Origin: an uncultured Saprospiraceae bacterium
Lineage (GTDB): Bacteria > Bacteroidota > Bacteroidia > Chitinophagales > Saprospiraceae
Assembly (NCBI GenBank): GCA_937951615.1
Contig: CALFBH010000042.1
Coordinates: 1 to 64,000 of the forward strand
DNA: 64,000 nt
Direction: 5' to 3'
Part shown: piece by piece, positions 45,097-54,016 of the stretch
How positions within the stretch are numbered: the first letter of the stretch is position 1
Layout of the letters: the number at the start of each line of letters is the position of its first letter
Made by a program: the position numbers and the translations under genes
Notes under the pieces: model-generated
Seen by the model: the letters and a program-made list of their open reading frames with translations, nothing else
Told to the model about the DNA's origin: nothing
Databases searched by the model: none

Positions 45097-45723
45097 CTAA
45101 ATCAAGCCTTCCCGCACCAACAAATCTTTGATATCCATTTGCTCATGCGGATGCCAGATACCCTGAATACCTACATTGATGGCTGAAGTGATGTTGTCCT
45201 TATTATCATCAATGAAAACTGTTTCGCGGGCAAGGAGTCCGCCTTCATTGAGGACATGGTGGTAGATGGCCGGATCGGGTTTATGATAACCAATATCGTG
45301 AGAATACCAGGCTTTGGTAAAATAGCCTTCAAAATTTTTGACACCATGTTTTTCCAGCAGCATTTTTTTGACATAACGAATGTGAATGGCATTGGTATTA
45401 CTCAATAGATATACCTTGTATTTTTTACTTAATTCTTCCAGTATATCCAGTCGGTGACGGGGGAAATCCATCAAGACCTGATTCCAGGCATGTTCGACCT
45501 GTTCGATACTTAATGTAGGGGTGACAGCAGATTGAAAAAAGTCAAAGAAATCTGCTTCGCTGATTTTACCCGTTTCAATGCGAATGTGCAAATTATTTTC
45601 CTTACTTTTTTGGTACGTTTTATCAAACTTATTGCCTAATAAATCCCTGAAAGCCTGCCAAGTACGTTCCATATCAATATCTAATAAGACATTGCCCAAA
45701 TCGAAGATTACATTTTTTATCAT
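45097..45723 (-). CDS. HAD-superfamily phosphatase (YihX-like)
   Basis: 208 residues. HAD motif I is V-I-F-D-L-G-N-V-L-L-D-I-D (residues 5-17), motif II L-L-S-N-T-N (about 107-112), motif III Lys near 150 (H-K-P-D-P-A-I-Y), and motif IV F-I-D-D-N-K-D-N (about 172-179). The D-L-G-N-V form and overall pattern match YihX-type HAD-IA phosphatases that act on sugar phosphates. It acts in the cytoplasm and its substrate is not fixed. It is followed on its strand by the alpha/beta hydrolase after 54 bp of GATATTCGATATTC-like words. Confidence 0.88.
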   Translation of the reverse strand: MIKNVIFDLGNVLLDIDMERTWQAFRDLLGNKFDKTYQKSKENNLHIRIETGKISEADFFDFFQSAVTPTLSIEQVEHAWNQVLMDFPRHRLDILEELSKKYKVYLLSNTNAIHIRYVKKMLLEKHGVKNFEGYFTKAWYSHDIGYHKPDPAIYHHVLNEGGLLARETVFIDDNKDNITSAINVGIQGIWHPHEQMDIKDLLVREGLI

Positions 45724-45803
45724 AAAAAAACTTGATTATTATGAACGCAAAGATGTAAATTTGCGTTCATAAAGGGAAACTCAGTGAGAGTTTTCTACAA
45801 CTG

Positions 45804-45877
45804 GGGCCTATAGCTCAGTTGGTTAGAGCAACGGACTCATAACCCGTTGGTCCCTGGTTCGAGTCCAGGTGGGCCCA
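45804..45877 (+). tRNA. tRNA with CAU anticodon (Met or Ile2)
   Basis: 74 bases. Acceptor GGGCCTA pairs with TGGGCCC with one G-U, the D-arm is GCTC/GAGC, the anticodon loop CTCATAA gives CAU, and the T-arm is CTGG-TTCGAGT-CCAG. CCA is not encoded. CAU is read by initiator and elongator methionine tRNAs and, after lysidine change, by tRNA-Ile2. The body wording (GGGCCTATAGCTCAG) resembles the Ile/elongator type rather than an initiator. The top of the anticodon stem, position 31 A against 39 C, does not pair. A terminator follows. Confidence 0.93.
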
Positions 45878-45878
45878 C

Positions 45879-45916
45879 AAAGTCCTTCTTTACATTTTGT
45901 AGAGAAGGACTTTTTT
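45879..45916 (+). terminator. Rho-independent terminator after the tRNA
   Basis: AAAGTCCTTCT (45879-45889) pairs with AGAAGGACTTT (45903-45913), followed by T's, right after the tRNA gene. Confidence 0.88.
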
Positions 45917-46101
45917 ATTTGAATGTCGAATAATGAATATCGAACACCGAATGTCGAAATATTATACGCACTTCGACATTCCCGATTAACATACGCCGTC
46001 TGTTGATTTAAGATAGATCGTATTGGACATATTGATGAAAAGCAAAGAAAAATCAGCGACAAATCAATGCCGCTGATTCGTATTTAAGGAACTATAAAGA
46101 T

Positions 46102-49065
46102 CTATTGTTTCACAAATTTCTTCGAAATACTTCCTTTGTCAGAAATAAGCTGAATAAAATAGAAGCCATCTTGAAGATTACTCACATTAAGTTGGATTGC
46201 CTGTTCGCCTTTCAATGCTTGTATGGAGTGCTGTTGTGCAATTCTACCATTCAAGTCAATCACAAACAATTCAGCTTGTATATCTGTCAATGTTGTAAAA
46301 TTTAAACTGAGTTCTTCACGTACTGGATTAGGGAATACATTCATAGCAATGATCATGTCCTCTAATTTCAATGTGTTTGTGGTACTTGTGCTAGCTTTCT
46401 CTACCATATCATCTTCATTGCTAAAGAGATCATTATTTTCAGGTAGTGTAATATTATTACTATTGGTACAGCCGCTAATGATGATGTCGTCCAAATATAT
46501 CCAGTCAGAATTGCCGGAAGCATCGCAGCGGAAACGCAATTTTGTTGTTGAACTAAATGGTCCGGGAATCACTACGGCATCATTTTTACGTTCTCCGTTA
46601 TTAAATTCATCACCGTGATTCCATTCTTCTACAGTCGTAAAAGAAGCTCCGCCGTCGCTAGAAATCTGTAACCAAAAATCTTCGTTGGTATTGTCCATAC
46701 TTCTGGTGATATAAGAAAATTCTACGGTCAATTCTTCATAAGCTGTTAGGTCGAGATTGTCTGTTGTGGTGGTTGAAGTGACATTATTATCGCGTATGCG
46801 AACACATTGAACACCACTATTGGCATAAGATGAATCGTAAGTATTTCTGCGACAGTCAGATCCTCCATCATTCCAGATGCCCCAGTCGTTTTCAAAGTCA
46901 TTAGTATCAATAATGTTGTTTTCGCAGCTTGCTTCTGAACCAGCTATAAATACTGCGGTATAATCTTCTACTTCGCCGTAATCAAAATTTCCACAGGAAG
47001 AAGTTGGGGCAGTATTATAGCGCATCGTCACTCTAAGTCGGGTCACATTTGTTGCGGATGCCAAAACTGTGAAATTTCCGCTAACGCTTGTCGTAGAAGG
47101 ACCTGCTGAAAATACTTCTTCTCCTGCATCTTCAAAATCGCCATCGTTATTATAGTCGATCCATATTTTGTAAAATTCATTATAAGTAGAGCTTGAGAAT
47201 CCTGGAGTAATGCTGACATTTGCTGTATCTCCTGCTTCCAAAATAATTTCATCTGCGGTAAAATCACTATAACCTGATGCACCTGTGTTTTTGGTAAAAT
47301 CTCCAATGGAAACACTTGCCATCCATTCATAGCTGAAGTCGTTGCCTTGCGCAGCACAATAGGAGATTGTCGGGTCTTCACCGTCACAGGTATTGGCACT
47401 TCCTACGCCTACTGCATACCAGGCATCTGTGGTGGCAAGGACTTCGTCGGAACAAGCCCCAAATAAATCTTCAGCAGCCTGAATGGTGTAGGTGCGAGCG
47501 GCAGAATAATTGGAATTGGAAGACAGGTAAATGGCTTCTGCACGATAAGCTATTTGAGCTGCATCGTCAATGCCGATGCCTGTTACGCTGTACGCTGCAC
47601 CATTATCATTTGTACCTGTTTTTCCTTCGGATAAGATGTAAAACCAATGATTGATAACACCACTGTTATAATGTACACCTCCATTATCGCCTGAACCTGT
47701 GTACCAGTTTGTGCCTCCGTAAGTATCAGGTTGTCCTTGTGATTTTGGGTTGCTCATGGAACGAAGGGCTACGCTTTGCAGACTAATATCTTCACCAATC
47801 GCCCAGGCATCTTTTCCGGGTTCGGCAAAACGCTCTACACAGGCGCCCCAGATGTCGCTGAAGCCTTCATTTAGTGCGCCTGATTCGTAGGAATACACGA
47901 GATTGGCGGTATAAGTACAAACAGCATGTCCAATTTCATGAGCGGCTACATCAATGGAAGTCAGTGGGGAGAAATAATTAGCTCCATCGCCATAGGTCAT
48001 GCGCTGACCATCCCAGAAAGCATTCTCATAATTGGCATCATAATGTACATAACTGATGATGGTCGCGCCTGCATCATTATAGCTGTTTCTATTAAATTTA
48101 CTTAAAAAATAATCATAAGTTGCTTGTGCGCCATACTGTGCATCTAGTGCAGCATTGTCTTTTTCTGCATTGTCCCACTCGGCTGCTGTCCAGTCGTTAT
48201 CGTCATCCGTGAAATCAAGGGCATTGGCGTAATTTGTCCCTTCATTCATATCATAAGTAAACACCCCGCCACCTCTGCTGTAGTCGCGTAGGCGAAAACT
48301 GCTGTTATAACTATCTGTTGTAATGGTTTTTGTGCCGCTATATTTTGTGGCTACTGTTCCAGTGGCTTCTACATGTTTTATAATGGCATTGCTGTGAACA
48401 ATTTTTCCAGACTGCGCATCAACATATACATACTCCCGGCTTCTTGGCTGGTCTGCATAAATGTCAAATTTGTAAGCGAGAACTGGTTTGCGATAAGCTT
48501 TTCTATTTTTTCGGTTCTTATAATTTTCTATAATGACCAATTCACCTTCGGGATAAAAAGTAGCGTTATTATTGGCTTGTTCCGTTTTTATCCAGGCTTC
48601 GTTTTCGAGTGATTGCCACATGTAGGTAGTTGCGCCGACCTGAGTGAGGGCGGCTTGCAAAGCAGCATTTTTGCTGAGTCCGGGCGTGGTATTGAGTTTG
48701 TCAATTTTTTTAAACTCGCCACTTAGCATTTGAATTCGCCCATTCTTTGCATGTGCAGTGTAAGTGCCGTATTCTACTTTTATGCCTTTATAGTATTGTT
48801 GAAATTTTTGATGTTGAATACCAATCTCATCTATTTGGTCTTTTTGTAAAACAAAAGTTTCGGCTTGTTTCAAATCCAAATATTGTTCAAAGAGGTCATT
48901 AACTTCAGTGAGTTGATAATTTTGATCGGCTTTAAATTTTAAAAGCGCAGGAGAACCGTTGTGGTCATCGATGCGCTTTTCTAATGTTGAGCGATTCTGA
49001 GCAAATATTTGTGTAAAACAGCAGCTTGTCAAAAAAAGTGTTAGTAAAAGTCCTGTCTTTCTCAT
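46102..49065 (-). CDS. Secreted M4 (thermolysin-like) metalloprotease with T9SS sorting domain
   Basis: 987 residues from the ATG at 49065, chosen because it starts a clear signal peptide (M-R-K-T-G-L-L-L-T-L-F-L ... F-A-Q). Order: FTP/PepSY propeptide (about 25-230), M4 catalytic domain (about 270-580) with zinc site A-H-E-I-G-H (His near 376) and the downstream N-E-G-F-S-D (Glu near 400), a GEVED beta domain (about 590-735, with I-D-Y-N-N-D-G-D-F-E), a jelly-roll/MAM-like domain (about 740-885), and a type A T9SS C-terminal domain (V-F-P-N-P-V-x-E-E-L near 914 to the end). The enzyme would be secreted to digest protein outside the cell. The propeptide and sorting tail are removed during export. 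Confidence 0.95.
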   Translation of the reverse strand: MRKTGLLLTLFLTSCCFTQIFAQNRSTLEKRIDDHNGSPALLKFKADQNYQLTEVNDLFEQYLDLKQAETFVLQKDQIDEIGIQHQKFQQYYKGIKVEYGTYTAHAKNGRIQMLSGEFKKIDKLNTTPGLSKNAALQAALTQVGATTYMWQSLENEAWIKTEQANNNATFYPEGELVIIENYKNRKNRKAYRKPVLAYKFDIYADQPRSREYVYVDAQSGKIVHSNAIIKHVEATGTVATKYSGTKTITTDSYNSSFRLRDYSRGGGVFTYDMNEGTNYANALDFTDDDNDWTAAEWDNAEKDNAALDAQYGAQATYDYFLSKFNRNSYNDAGATIISYVHYDANYENAFWDGQRMTYGDGANYFSPLTSIDVAAHEIGHAVCTYTANLVYSYESGALNEGFSDIWGACVERFAEPGKDAWAIGEDISLQSVALRSMSNPKSQGQPDTYGGTNWYTGSGDNGGVHYNSGVINHWFYILSEGKTGTNDNGAAYSVTGIGIDDAAQIAYRAEAIYLSSNSNYSAARTYTIQAAEDLFGACSDEVLATTDAWYAVGVGSANTCDGEDPTISYCAAQGNDFSYEWMASVSIGDFTKNTGASGYSDFTADEIILEAGDTANVSITPGFSSSTYNEFYKIWIDYNNDGDFEDAGEEVFSAGPSTTSVSGNFTVLASATNVTRLRVTMRYNTAPTSSCGNFDYGEVEDYTAVFIAGSEASCENNIIDTNDFENDWGIWNDGGSDCRRNTYDSSYANSGVQCVRIRDNNVTSTTTTDNLDLTAYEELTVEFSYITRSMDNTNEDFWLQISSDGGASFTTVEEWNHGDEFNNGERKNDAVVIPGPFSSTTKLRFRCDASGNSDWIYLDDIIISGCTNSNNITLPENNDLFSNEDDMVEKASTSTTNTLKLEDMIIAMNVFPNPVREELSLNFTTLTDIQAELFVIDLNGRIAQQHSIQALKGEQAIQLNVSNLQDGFYFIQLISDKGSISKKFVKQ

Positions 49066-49306
49066 AGGTAGAGGAGATTTTGATTGCGTAGAAGAAATGA
49101 TGTTTCTATTAAAGTGCGTTGCTGTCTTCTGGATGTGAATCTGCTGCAAATATTAGGTTTAAACTTAATGGATTGTTAATTCAAGGGCAGCTTATGTGAC
49201 AATAAAAATGACTGCCAAAGTGCTTTTTGTTGGATATATTATGTTCATTTTTTTAAATTAGAGCAGGATATTTTAGCGAAATATTTACATTTTTGTATTT
49301 TGTGAA

Positions 49307-51313
49307 ATGAGTAAGAAGAAACCAACGAAGAAAGCACAAGTCCGGAAGGTGAATCCGCAAAAAGGGCAGTCTCGCAAAGCGGCAAAGGCAAAAGGAAAAA
49401 AGGCAAGTAGCCAAGTGAGAAGTTCGTCGACTGCCTGGTGGAAAGATACCCGTACATTGCTGATGTTGTTGGGAATTCTGGTCCTTACTTTTGTATGTTT
49501 TACGCCTTCCTTACACGAAAATTTTACCAATTGGGATGACCAGGATTATGTGACGGAAAATCCTTATGTGGTGAATCTGGATGGAAAAAGTATCAAGGCG
49601 ATGTTTACGCAGTCTATTGCAGCAAATTATCATCCGCTGACGATTCTTTCTTTGGCAATGAATTATCAAATGACTGGCTTAAATGCCAGTTCGTATCATT
49701 GGACCAACCTGATTTTGCATCTCATCAATACCTTTCTGGTTTTCTATTTTGCTTTTTTATTGTTCAATCGAAAAGCTGCCGGGGCTTTATTGGTGGCTTT
49801 CCTGTTTGCGGTACATCCGATGCACGTGGAGTCTGTTGCCTGGGTCGCAGAGCGTAAGGATGTCTTATATACCCTGTTTTTTGTGTGGGCTTTGATTACT
49901 TATTTGCAATATCTTTCTAGTAAAAAAATGTCTTTATATGTAGCGACATTGGTCCTCTTTGTGTTGTCCTGTCTATCGAAACCAACAGCAGTGATGTTGC
50001 CGATTATCTTGTTATTGGTAGATTATCTGAAGCATCGCGACTGGAAGATGAAGGTCTTGCTGGAAAAACTGCCGTTTTTTATCGGTGCAGTTATTTTTGG
50101 TTTTATTACCGTCAATATCCAAAGCAAATCGGCGATAGGAGATTTTGAAACACATTCCATTATTGAGAAATTTTTATTTGCTGCTTATGGTACTTTTATG
50201 TACATCGCTCAGATGTTCGCGCCTTTCAAGTTATCTGCTTTTCATCCTTATCCAGTAGCTGGGACGACTTTTTCAAATCCTGTTTTTTATCTGGCTTTGG
50301 TGGCTGTGCTGGCTTTAGCGGGACTGGCATTTTGGTCGCTGCGCAAGACGCGGGTGGTCGCTTTTGGTTTGTTGTTTTATGGGGCAATGATTGCGCTGAC
50401 TTTGCAGTTTGTGCAGGTAGGAAGTGCTTTGATTTCTGATCGTTATACTTATGTGGCTTATATTGGCCTGTTTGTGATTTTGGGTTGGTTGTTGAATGAA
50501 TTTTTAGGCAAAGAAAACTTGTCGGATGGAAAGCGTTATGGTGTGCTGGGAGCAGTAGGTGTTGTGGGCTTGTTGTTTTGTTTCCTGACGTTTAATCGCT
50601 GTGCGATATGGCAAAACAGTGGTAATTTATGGACGGATGTATTAAAAAGTTATCCCGATTCTAAGATTGCACATAATAATCTGGGCAATTATTATGTAGA
50701 TGATTTAAAACAAAATGATAAAGGAATGGTGCATTTGAATAAGGCGGTAGAACTGGATCCTGGTTATTATAAAGGACGGGTTGCGCGAGGGAAGTTATTT
50801 CGAAGAATCAAAAAACATCCTGAAGCACTTGCTGATTATAATGTAGCTATTGGACTCAAGCCCAACGATGATGAAGCCTATAATAATCGGGGCAATATTT
50901 ATTTTGAAACACAGCAATACGACAAAGCCTTAGCAGATTACCAGAAAGTCATGGAGATTAACCCAAGTGAAGCGAAAGCTTATGGAAATAGTGGAGCTAT
51001 TTATTTTCAAAGGGGGAATTTTCAAAAAGCCTTGGAATTATTGGATAAAGCCCTTGCGCTGAATCCTGGTTATCAAGATGCGCTGGTCAATCAGGGCGTC
51101 ACTTATGCAAAGGTCAATCAGCCACAAAAAGCTATAGAAAGTTTTAATAAATACATGCGACTCCGTAATGATAATGCGCGGGCTTATTATTGGCGAGGCA
51201 TGGAATATGCGAAACTGAATCAGCGTCAAGAGGCGTTGGAGGATTATAATCGGGCGATACAGATGAATCCGAACAGACCAGAGTTTTTTGAAGCACGCAA
51301 AGCACTACAGTAA
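49307..51313 (+). CDS. TMTC-like membrane protein with C-terminal TPR repeats
   Basis: 668 residues. A basic Lys-rich tail (1-42) precedes about nine to eleven transmembrane helices (45-440). The first periplasmic loop has N-W-D-D-Q-D-Y-V, like the acidic site in eukaryotic TMTC O-mannosyltransferases and bacterial GT-C relatives, and H-P-M-H-V-E-S-V-A-W-V-A-E-R-K-D follows at about 172-187. Residues about 450-665 are six or seven TPR repeats (A-Y-x-N-x-G-x-x-Y-x-x-x-x-x-x-x-K-A-x-x-D-Y). Transfer of a sugar to exported proteins, with TPRs as scaffold, is inferred from the architecture. The upstream 49260-49306 stretch holds TTTACATTTTTG, near the promoter consensus. Confidence 0.82.
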   Translation: MSKKKPTKKAQVRKVNPQKGQSRKAAKAKGKKASSQVRSSSTAWWKDTRTLLMLLGILVLTFVCFTPSLHENFTNWDDQDYVTENPYVVNLDGKSIKAMFTQSIAANYHPLTILSLAMNYQMTGLNASSYHWTNLILHLINTFLVFYFAFLLFNRKAAGALLVAFLFAVHPMHVESVAWVAERKDVLYTLFFVWALITYLQYLSSKKMSLYVATLVLFVLSCLSKPTAVMLPIILLLVDYLKHRDWKMKVLLEKLPFFIGAVIFGFITVNIQSKSAIGDFETHSIIEKFLFAAYGTFMYIAQMFAPFKLSAFHPYPVAGTTFSNPVFYLALVAVLALAGLAFWSLRKTRVVAFGLLFYGAMIALTLQFVQVGSALISDRYTYVAYIGLFVILGWLLNEFLGKENLSDGKRYGVLGAVGVVGLLFCFLTFNRCAIWQNSGNLWTDVLKSYPDSKIAHNNLGNYYVDDLKQNDKGMVHLNKAVELDPGYYKGRVARGKLFRRIKKHPEALADYNVAIGLKPNDDEAYNNRGNIYFETQQYDKALADYQKVMEINPSEAKAYGNSGAIYFQRGNFQKALELLDKALALNPGYQDALVNQGVTYAKVNQPQKAIESFNKYMRLRNDNARAYYWRGMEYAKLNQRQEALEDYNRAIQMNPNRPEFFEARKALQ

Positions 51314-51330
51314 AACAGGTATCCTGACTG

Positions 51331-52233
51331 TCACTGAGGCACAGGCAGGATGTCTGTGATACTGTCTAAGAAGGAAATAGTATTTGCAAGGCTTTCTAAA
51401 GGGATAGCTTGTTTTGGGAGCTTGATTTTTGTCTCTGTCGATTGATGGCCAGAAAGCAGAATTTTAACTTTTGGAAATTGGGTAGATAGATTATTGATAT
51501 AATCCTGATGTGATTCTTTCAAAGCAGGGGAGAGGATGGTATAAATGTATGCTGGGTGATGTATTTTATAAGGGACTTCCAATTCTTCAAGAGGAATATT
51601 CTGTCCGAGGTAGATGACTTTATGCTGGCGGGTTTTTAATAAGAAATGAACGAATAATAAAATCAACTCTTGTATTTCGCCTTCTGGCAAATAGAGCAAA
51701 AAAGTTTTGGCAGTATTGCTGGTTGGGACAGGCAGCTTATCTAGGGCAACAATAATTTTCTGACGAATCAGAGAGGTAATAAAATGTACCTGTGCCGGCT
51801 TGATTGAGCCAGTTATCCATAAAACAGTGAGCTTGCTGAGAAAAGGATTGATGACATCAATCATGGTGTTTTCCAGTCCCATCTGAGAGATATGGGTAGA
51901 AATGATGCGGTCAAACTTATACTCGTCCATCTCTATCATGGAAATAGTCAGTGCATCAAGTTGTGTGCTGTGTTCGGGATTAACCTCAGAAATTTCGGCT
52001 ACTTTTTCAGAAATTTCTTCCGTTCGCATTTTAGCAATCTTCGAGATTTTGATGCCATTGCGATTAAGCAATCCTACATTTAGTAAAAAGTGAAGGTCGT
52101 CGTCTGTATAATAGCGAATATTGGTATCGGTACGACTTGGACTAATCAGTTCATAACGCTTTTCCCATATCCTGATGGTATGCGCTTTGATTCCGGAAAG
52201 TTGTTCCAGATCTTTTATGGAATAAATAACCAA
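51331..52233 (-). CDS. MerR-type regulator with degenerate cobalamin-binding domain
   Basis: 300 residues. An N-terminal MerR winged HTH (1-70, with I-K-D-L-E-Q-L-S-G-I-K-A-H-T-I-R-I-W-E-K-R-Y) is followed by a helical bundle (about 90-165) and a Rossmann-like B12 domain (about 176-300). This is the CarH/LitR layout, light sensors that use coenzyme B12. Here the W-x9-E-H motif is W139-x9-V149-H150, and the E-x-H lower-ligand site reads G-E-I-Q188-E-L, so the cobalt-binding histidine is a glutamine. Light sensing through B12 is therefore unlikely; it may be apo-active or bind another ligand. No carotenoid gene is near. Confidence 0.85.
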   Translation of the reverse strand: MVIYSIKDLEQLSGIKAHTIRIWEKRYELISPSRTDTNIRYYTDDDLHFLLNVGLLNRNGIKISKIAKMRTEEISEKVAEISEVNPEHSTQLDALTISMIEMDEYKFDRIISTHISQMGLENTMIDVINPFLSKLTVLWITGSIKPAQVHFITSLIRQKIIVALDKLPVPTSNTAKTFLLYLPEGEIQELILLFVHFLLKTRQHKVIYLGQNIPLEELEVPYKIHHPAYIYTILSPALKESHQDYINNLSTQFPKVKILLSGHQSTETKIKLPKQAIPLESLANTISFLDSITDILPVPQ

Positions 52234-52319
52234 GTTGTCGTATTGTATTGAAGCTTTGTAAGCAAAAAACTAACTTTATAATATTCGGATAAACAGGAAA
52301 ATAAAAAAAAGGTTCAGAA

Positions 52320-52796
52320 TTATGGAGATTCGGACAGTTCTGTTCGGATTTGCTCCTGAAATTTTTCTACTGAACCAGATACCTGATTGATCACTTCAAA
52401 AAAAGCATCCAGTTTTTTCTGCGGCACATCTTCTATGATGGCGTCATTGAGTTTGTAAACTGCTTTGAGTGCGATTTTACGCATCTGTTGGCCATACTCC
52501 GTAGGGCAGATATAGACTTTCCGTTTATCGACATGGTCTTTTCGCCGTGTGACCATGCCCATGTCTTCCATTTTTTTGAGGGTACGAGAGAGGCTATTGG
52601 GTTCCATGCCCATACGTGGTGCTATCTTGGTGACGGGAGTCCCGCTTTCTTCATGCAGGGTCAGCAATACAAAACCCATGGAGAGTGTAATCCCATATTC
52701 GGATGCCATTTCATTATATACCCTCGCAATCTCATGCCATGCCGACCTGATTTTGTGTAAAACAACTTCCTCTGCCAGCTTTGTAAAATCATCCAT
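52320..52796 (-). CDS. MarR-family transcriptional regulator
   Basis: 158 residues from the ATG at 52796, chosen since the upstream extension is repetitive and lies in the promoter region. It has a dimerisation helix, then the winged HTH about residues 50-105: G-T-P-V-T-K-I-A-P-R-M-G-M-E-P-N-S-L-S-R-T-L-K-K-M-E, and the wing R-R-K-D-H-V-D-K-R-K-V-Y-I. MarR proteins bind palindromic operators as dimers and respond to small ligands. A hairpin palindrome abuts its likely promoter (52893-52931). It lies upstream of and on the same strand as the MerR-type gene. Confidence 0.92.
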   Translation of the reverse strand: MDDFTKLAEEVVLHKIRSAWHEIARVYNEMASEYGITLSMGFVLLTLHEESGTPVTKIAPRMGMEPNSLSRTLKKMEDMGMVTRRKDHVDKRKVYICPTEYGQQMRKIALKAVYKLNDAIIEDVPQKKLDAFFEVINQVSGSVEKFQEQIRTELSESP

Positions 52797-52892
52797 AAAT
52801 AAATAAAGTTTAAAAATTCCAAAATGGAAAATTCCAAATTCCAAAGGAATTTAAAAATGTACACACAGCCCAACTCACATAATGAGCAATCC

Positions 52893-52900
52893 CAAAGATA
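52893..52900 (-). promoter_or_regulatory. TAnnTTTG promoter element for the MarR gene
   Basis: The minus strand reads TATCTTTG at 52900-52893, about 97 bp before the start. A 13-bp perfect hairpin lies only 2 bp upstream of it. Confidence 0.5.
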
Positions 52901-52902
52901 GA

Positions 52903-52931
52903 AAAAAAGCAATGCGCTGCATTGCTTTTTT
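52903..52931. terminator. Strong hairpin upstream of the MarR promoter
   Basis: AAAAAAGCAATGC (52903-52915) pairs perfectly with GCATTGCTTTTTT (52919-52931) around GCT, with A and T runs at each end. It lies between divergent genes and ends no known transcript, so it may be an operator or the end of a small RNA. Confidence 0.65.
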
Positions 52932-53136
52932 ATGTGATTTGTAATTTCCAGATTCGTAATTTGTAATTTTGCTAAAAAGTCAGGGCATTGTCAAATGAAA
53001 GGTGTCTAATAATATGTCCATATAATTCCGTATTTTGCGCAGCCATTTTCATTCAAACTTGGTACGGTTTTCGGTAAAGTATGGATGAGAACACATTTAA
53101 TTGACAATTTTTCAAATTTAAAAACCATAAAATTTC

Positions 53137-53829
53137 ATGAAGAATCTGATTGTACTGTTATGCTTTGTGCTGGTTAGCGGTTTCGCAATGGCTCAGGGTG
53201 CCCAAAAAGCTTATGTAAAAACTGTTGATCCGCAAGCAAGCGAAATCGTCAAGTTTGAAGTTAATCACCCGGTCGGTGTGCAGGAATGGGATGAAGAAAC
53301 CCTCCGTATTTTGGTAGATGTTACCATCAATAATGCCAATGACCAAATACTCGAAAGCCTGATGGAGGCTGGTCGTTACAAAGTATCTACAGAAAAAGTA
53401 GATGGAAAATTTGTCGTCGGCATTCCTGGCTTGAAAAAAGAAGTAAAAGTACGTGGCGAAGTATTGGACGAAGAAGTAGCCATTGTTATTTTTGTTCCTC
53501 GTTATATAAAAGTAGAAACGACTCAGGAAGGAACATCTACGACAGTAGAGGTGAGAAAAGAAATCGATCAGGCATTGGTGGCTGCTGGCATGAATGCTAA
53601 AGGCGACAATACACTGCCGGGTTTTGAAATTTCTTTCGACCTGAAAGCTACAGAACCAGGCGCAGGTATTATTTCTGATTCTGCAGACGCTCCTGCTCAC
53701 GAAAAAAATGCACAACTGATTAAAGAGTTGAATTCAGAAATTGCGGCTAAAAATGAAGAGTTGATGGATTTGGTTAATCAACTGGCTGAGCTACAACAAA
53801 AGTTGGAAGCTGCTTATGGTGATAACTAG
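53137..53829 (+). CDS. Exported protein with C-terminal coiled coil, unknown function
   Basis: 230 residues. Signal peptide 1-19 (A-M-A-Q). The central part (about 25-165) is strand-rich and charged, with pairs such as V-K-F-E-V-N-H-P-V-G-V-Q-E-W-D and V-K-V-R-G-E-V. It somewhat resembles head-GIN/DUF4097-type adhesin folds, but I do not trust the match. The last ~45 residues (E-L-N-S-E-I-A-A-K-N-E-E-L ... L-Q-Q-K-L-E-A-A) are a heptad coiled coil. It probably acts in the periplasm or outer membrane. Followed by a hairpin terminator. Confidence 0.7.
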   Translation: MKNLIVLLCFVLVSGFAMAQGAQKAYVKTVDPQASEIVKFEVNHPVGVQEWDEETLRILVDVTINNANDQILESLMEAGRYKVSTEKVDGKFVVGIPGLKKEVKVRGEVLDEEVAIVIFVPRYIKVETTQEGTSTTVEVRKEIDQALVAAGMNAKGDNTLPGFEISFDLKATEPGAGIISDSADAPAHEKNAQLIKELNSEIAAKNEELMDLVNQLAELQQKLEAAYGDN

Positions 53830-53899
53830 TCATTGGTGATTGGTTGATTGGTGATTGGTTTGATTACTTTCGCCGAATCAATAGACCACAAGATTTATA

Positions 53900-53931
53900 A
53901 AAAAGGCTGTCGAATTTTCGATGGTCTTTTT
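53900..53931 (+). terminator. Hairpin terminator
   Basis: AAAAAGGCTGTCGA (53900-53913) pairs, with three G-U pairs, with TCGATGGTCTTTTT (53918-53931) and a T tract. It lies after the coiled-coil gene. Confidence 0.65.
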
Positions 53932-54016
53932 TATTCTTCCGTAATGAGAGAATGAATGAACTTGATTCGTTGGGGGCACTCAGCATTCTCTCATTTTCTT
54001 TTTGTACTTTAGCCCC

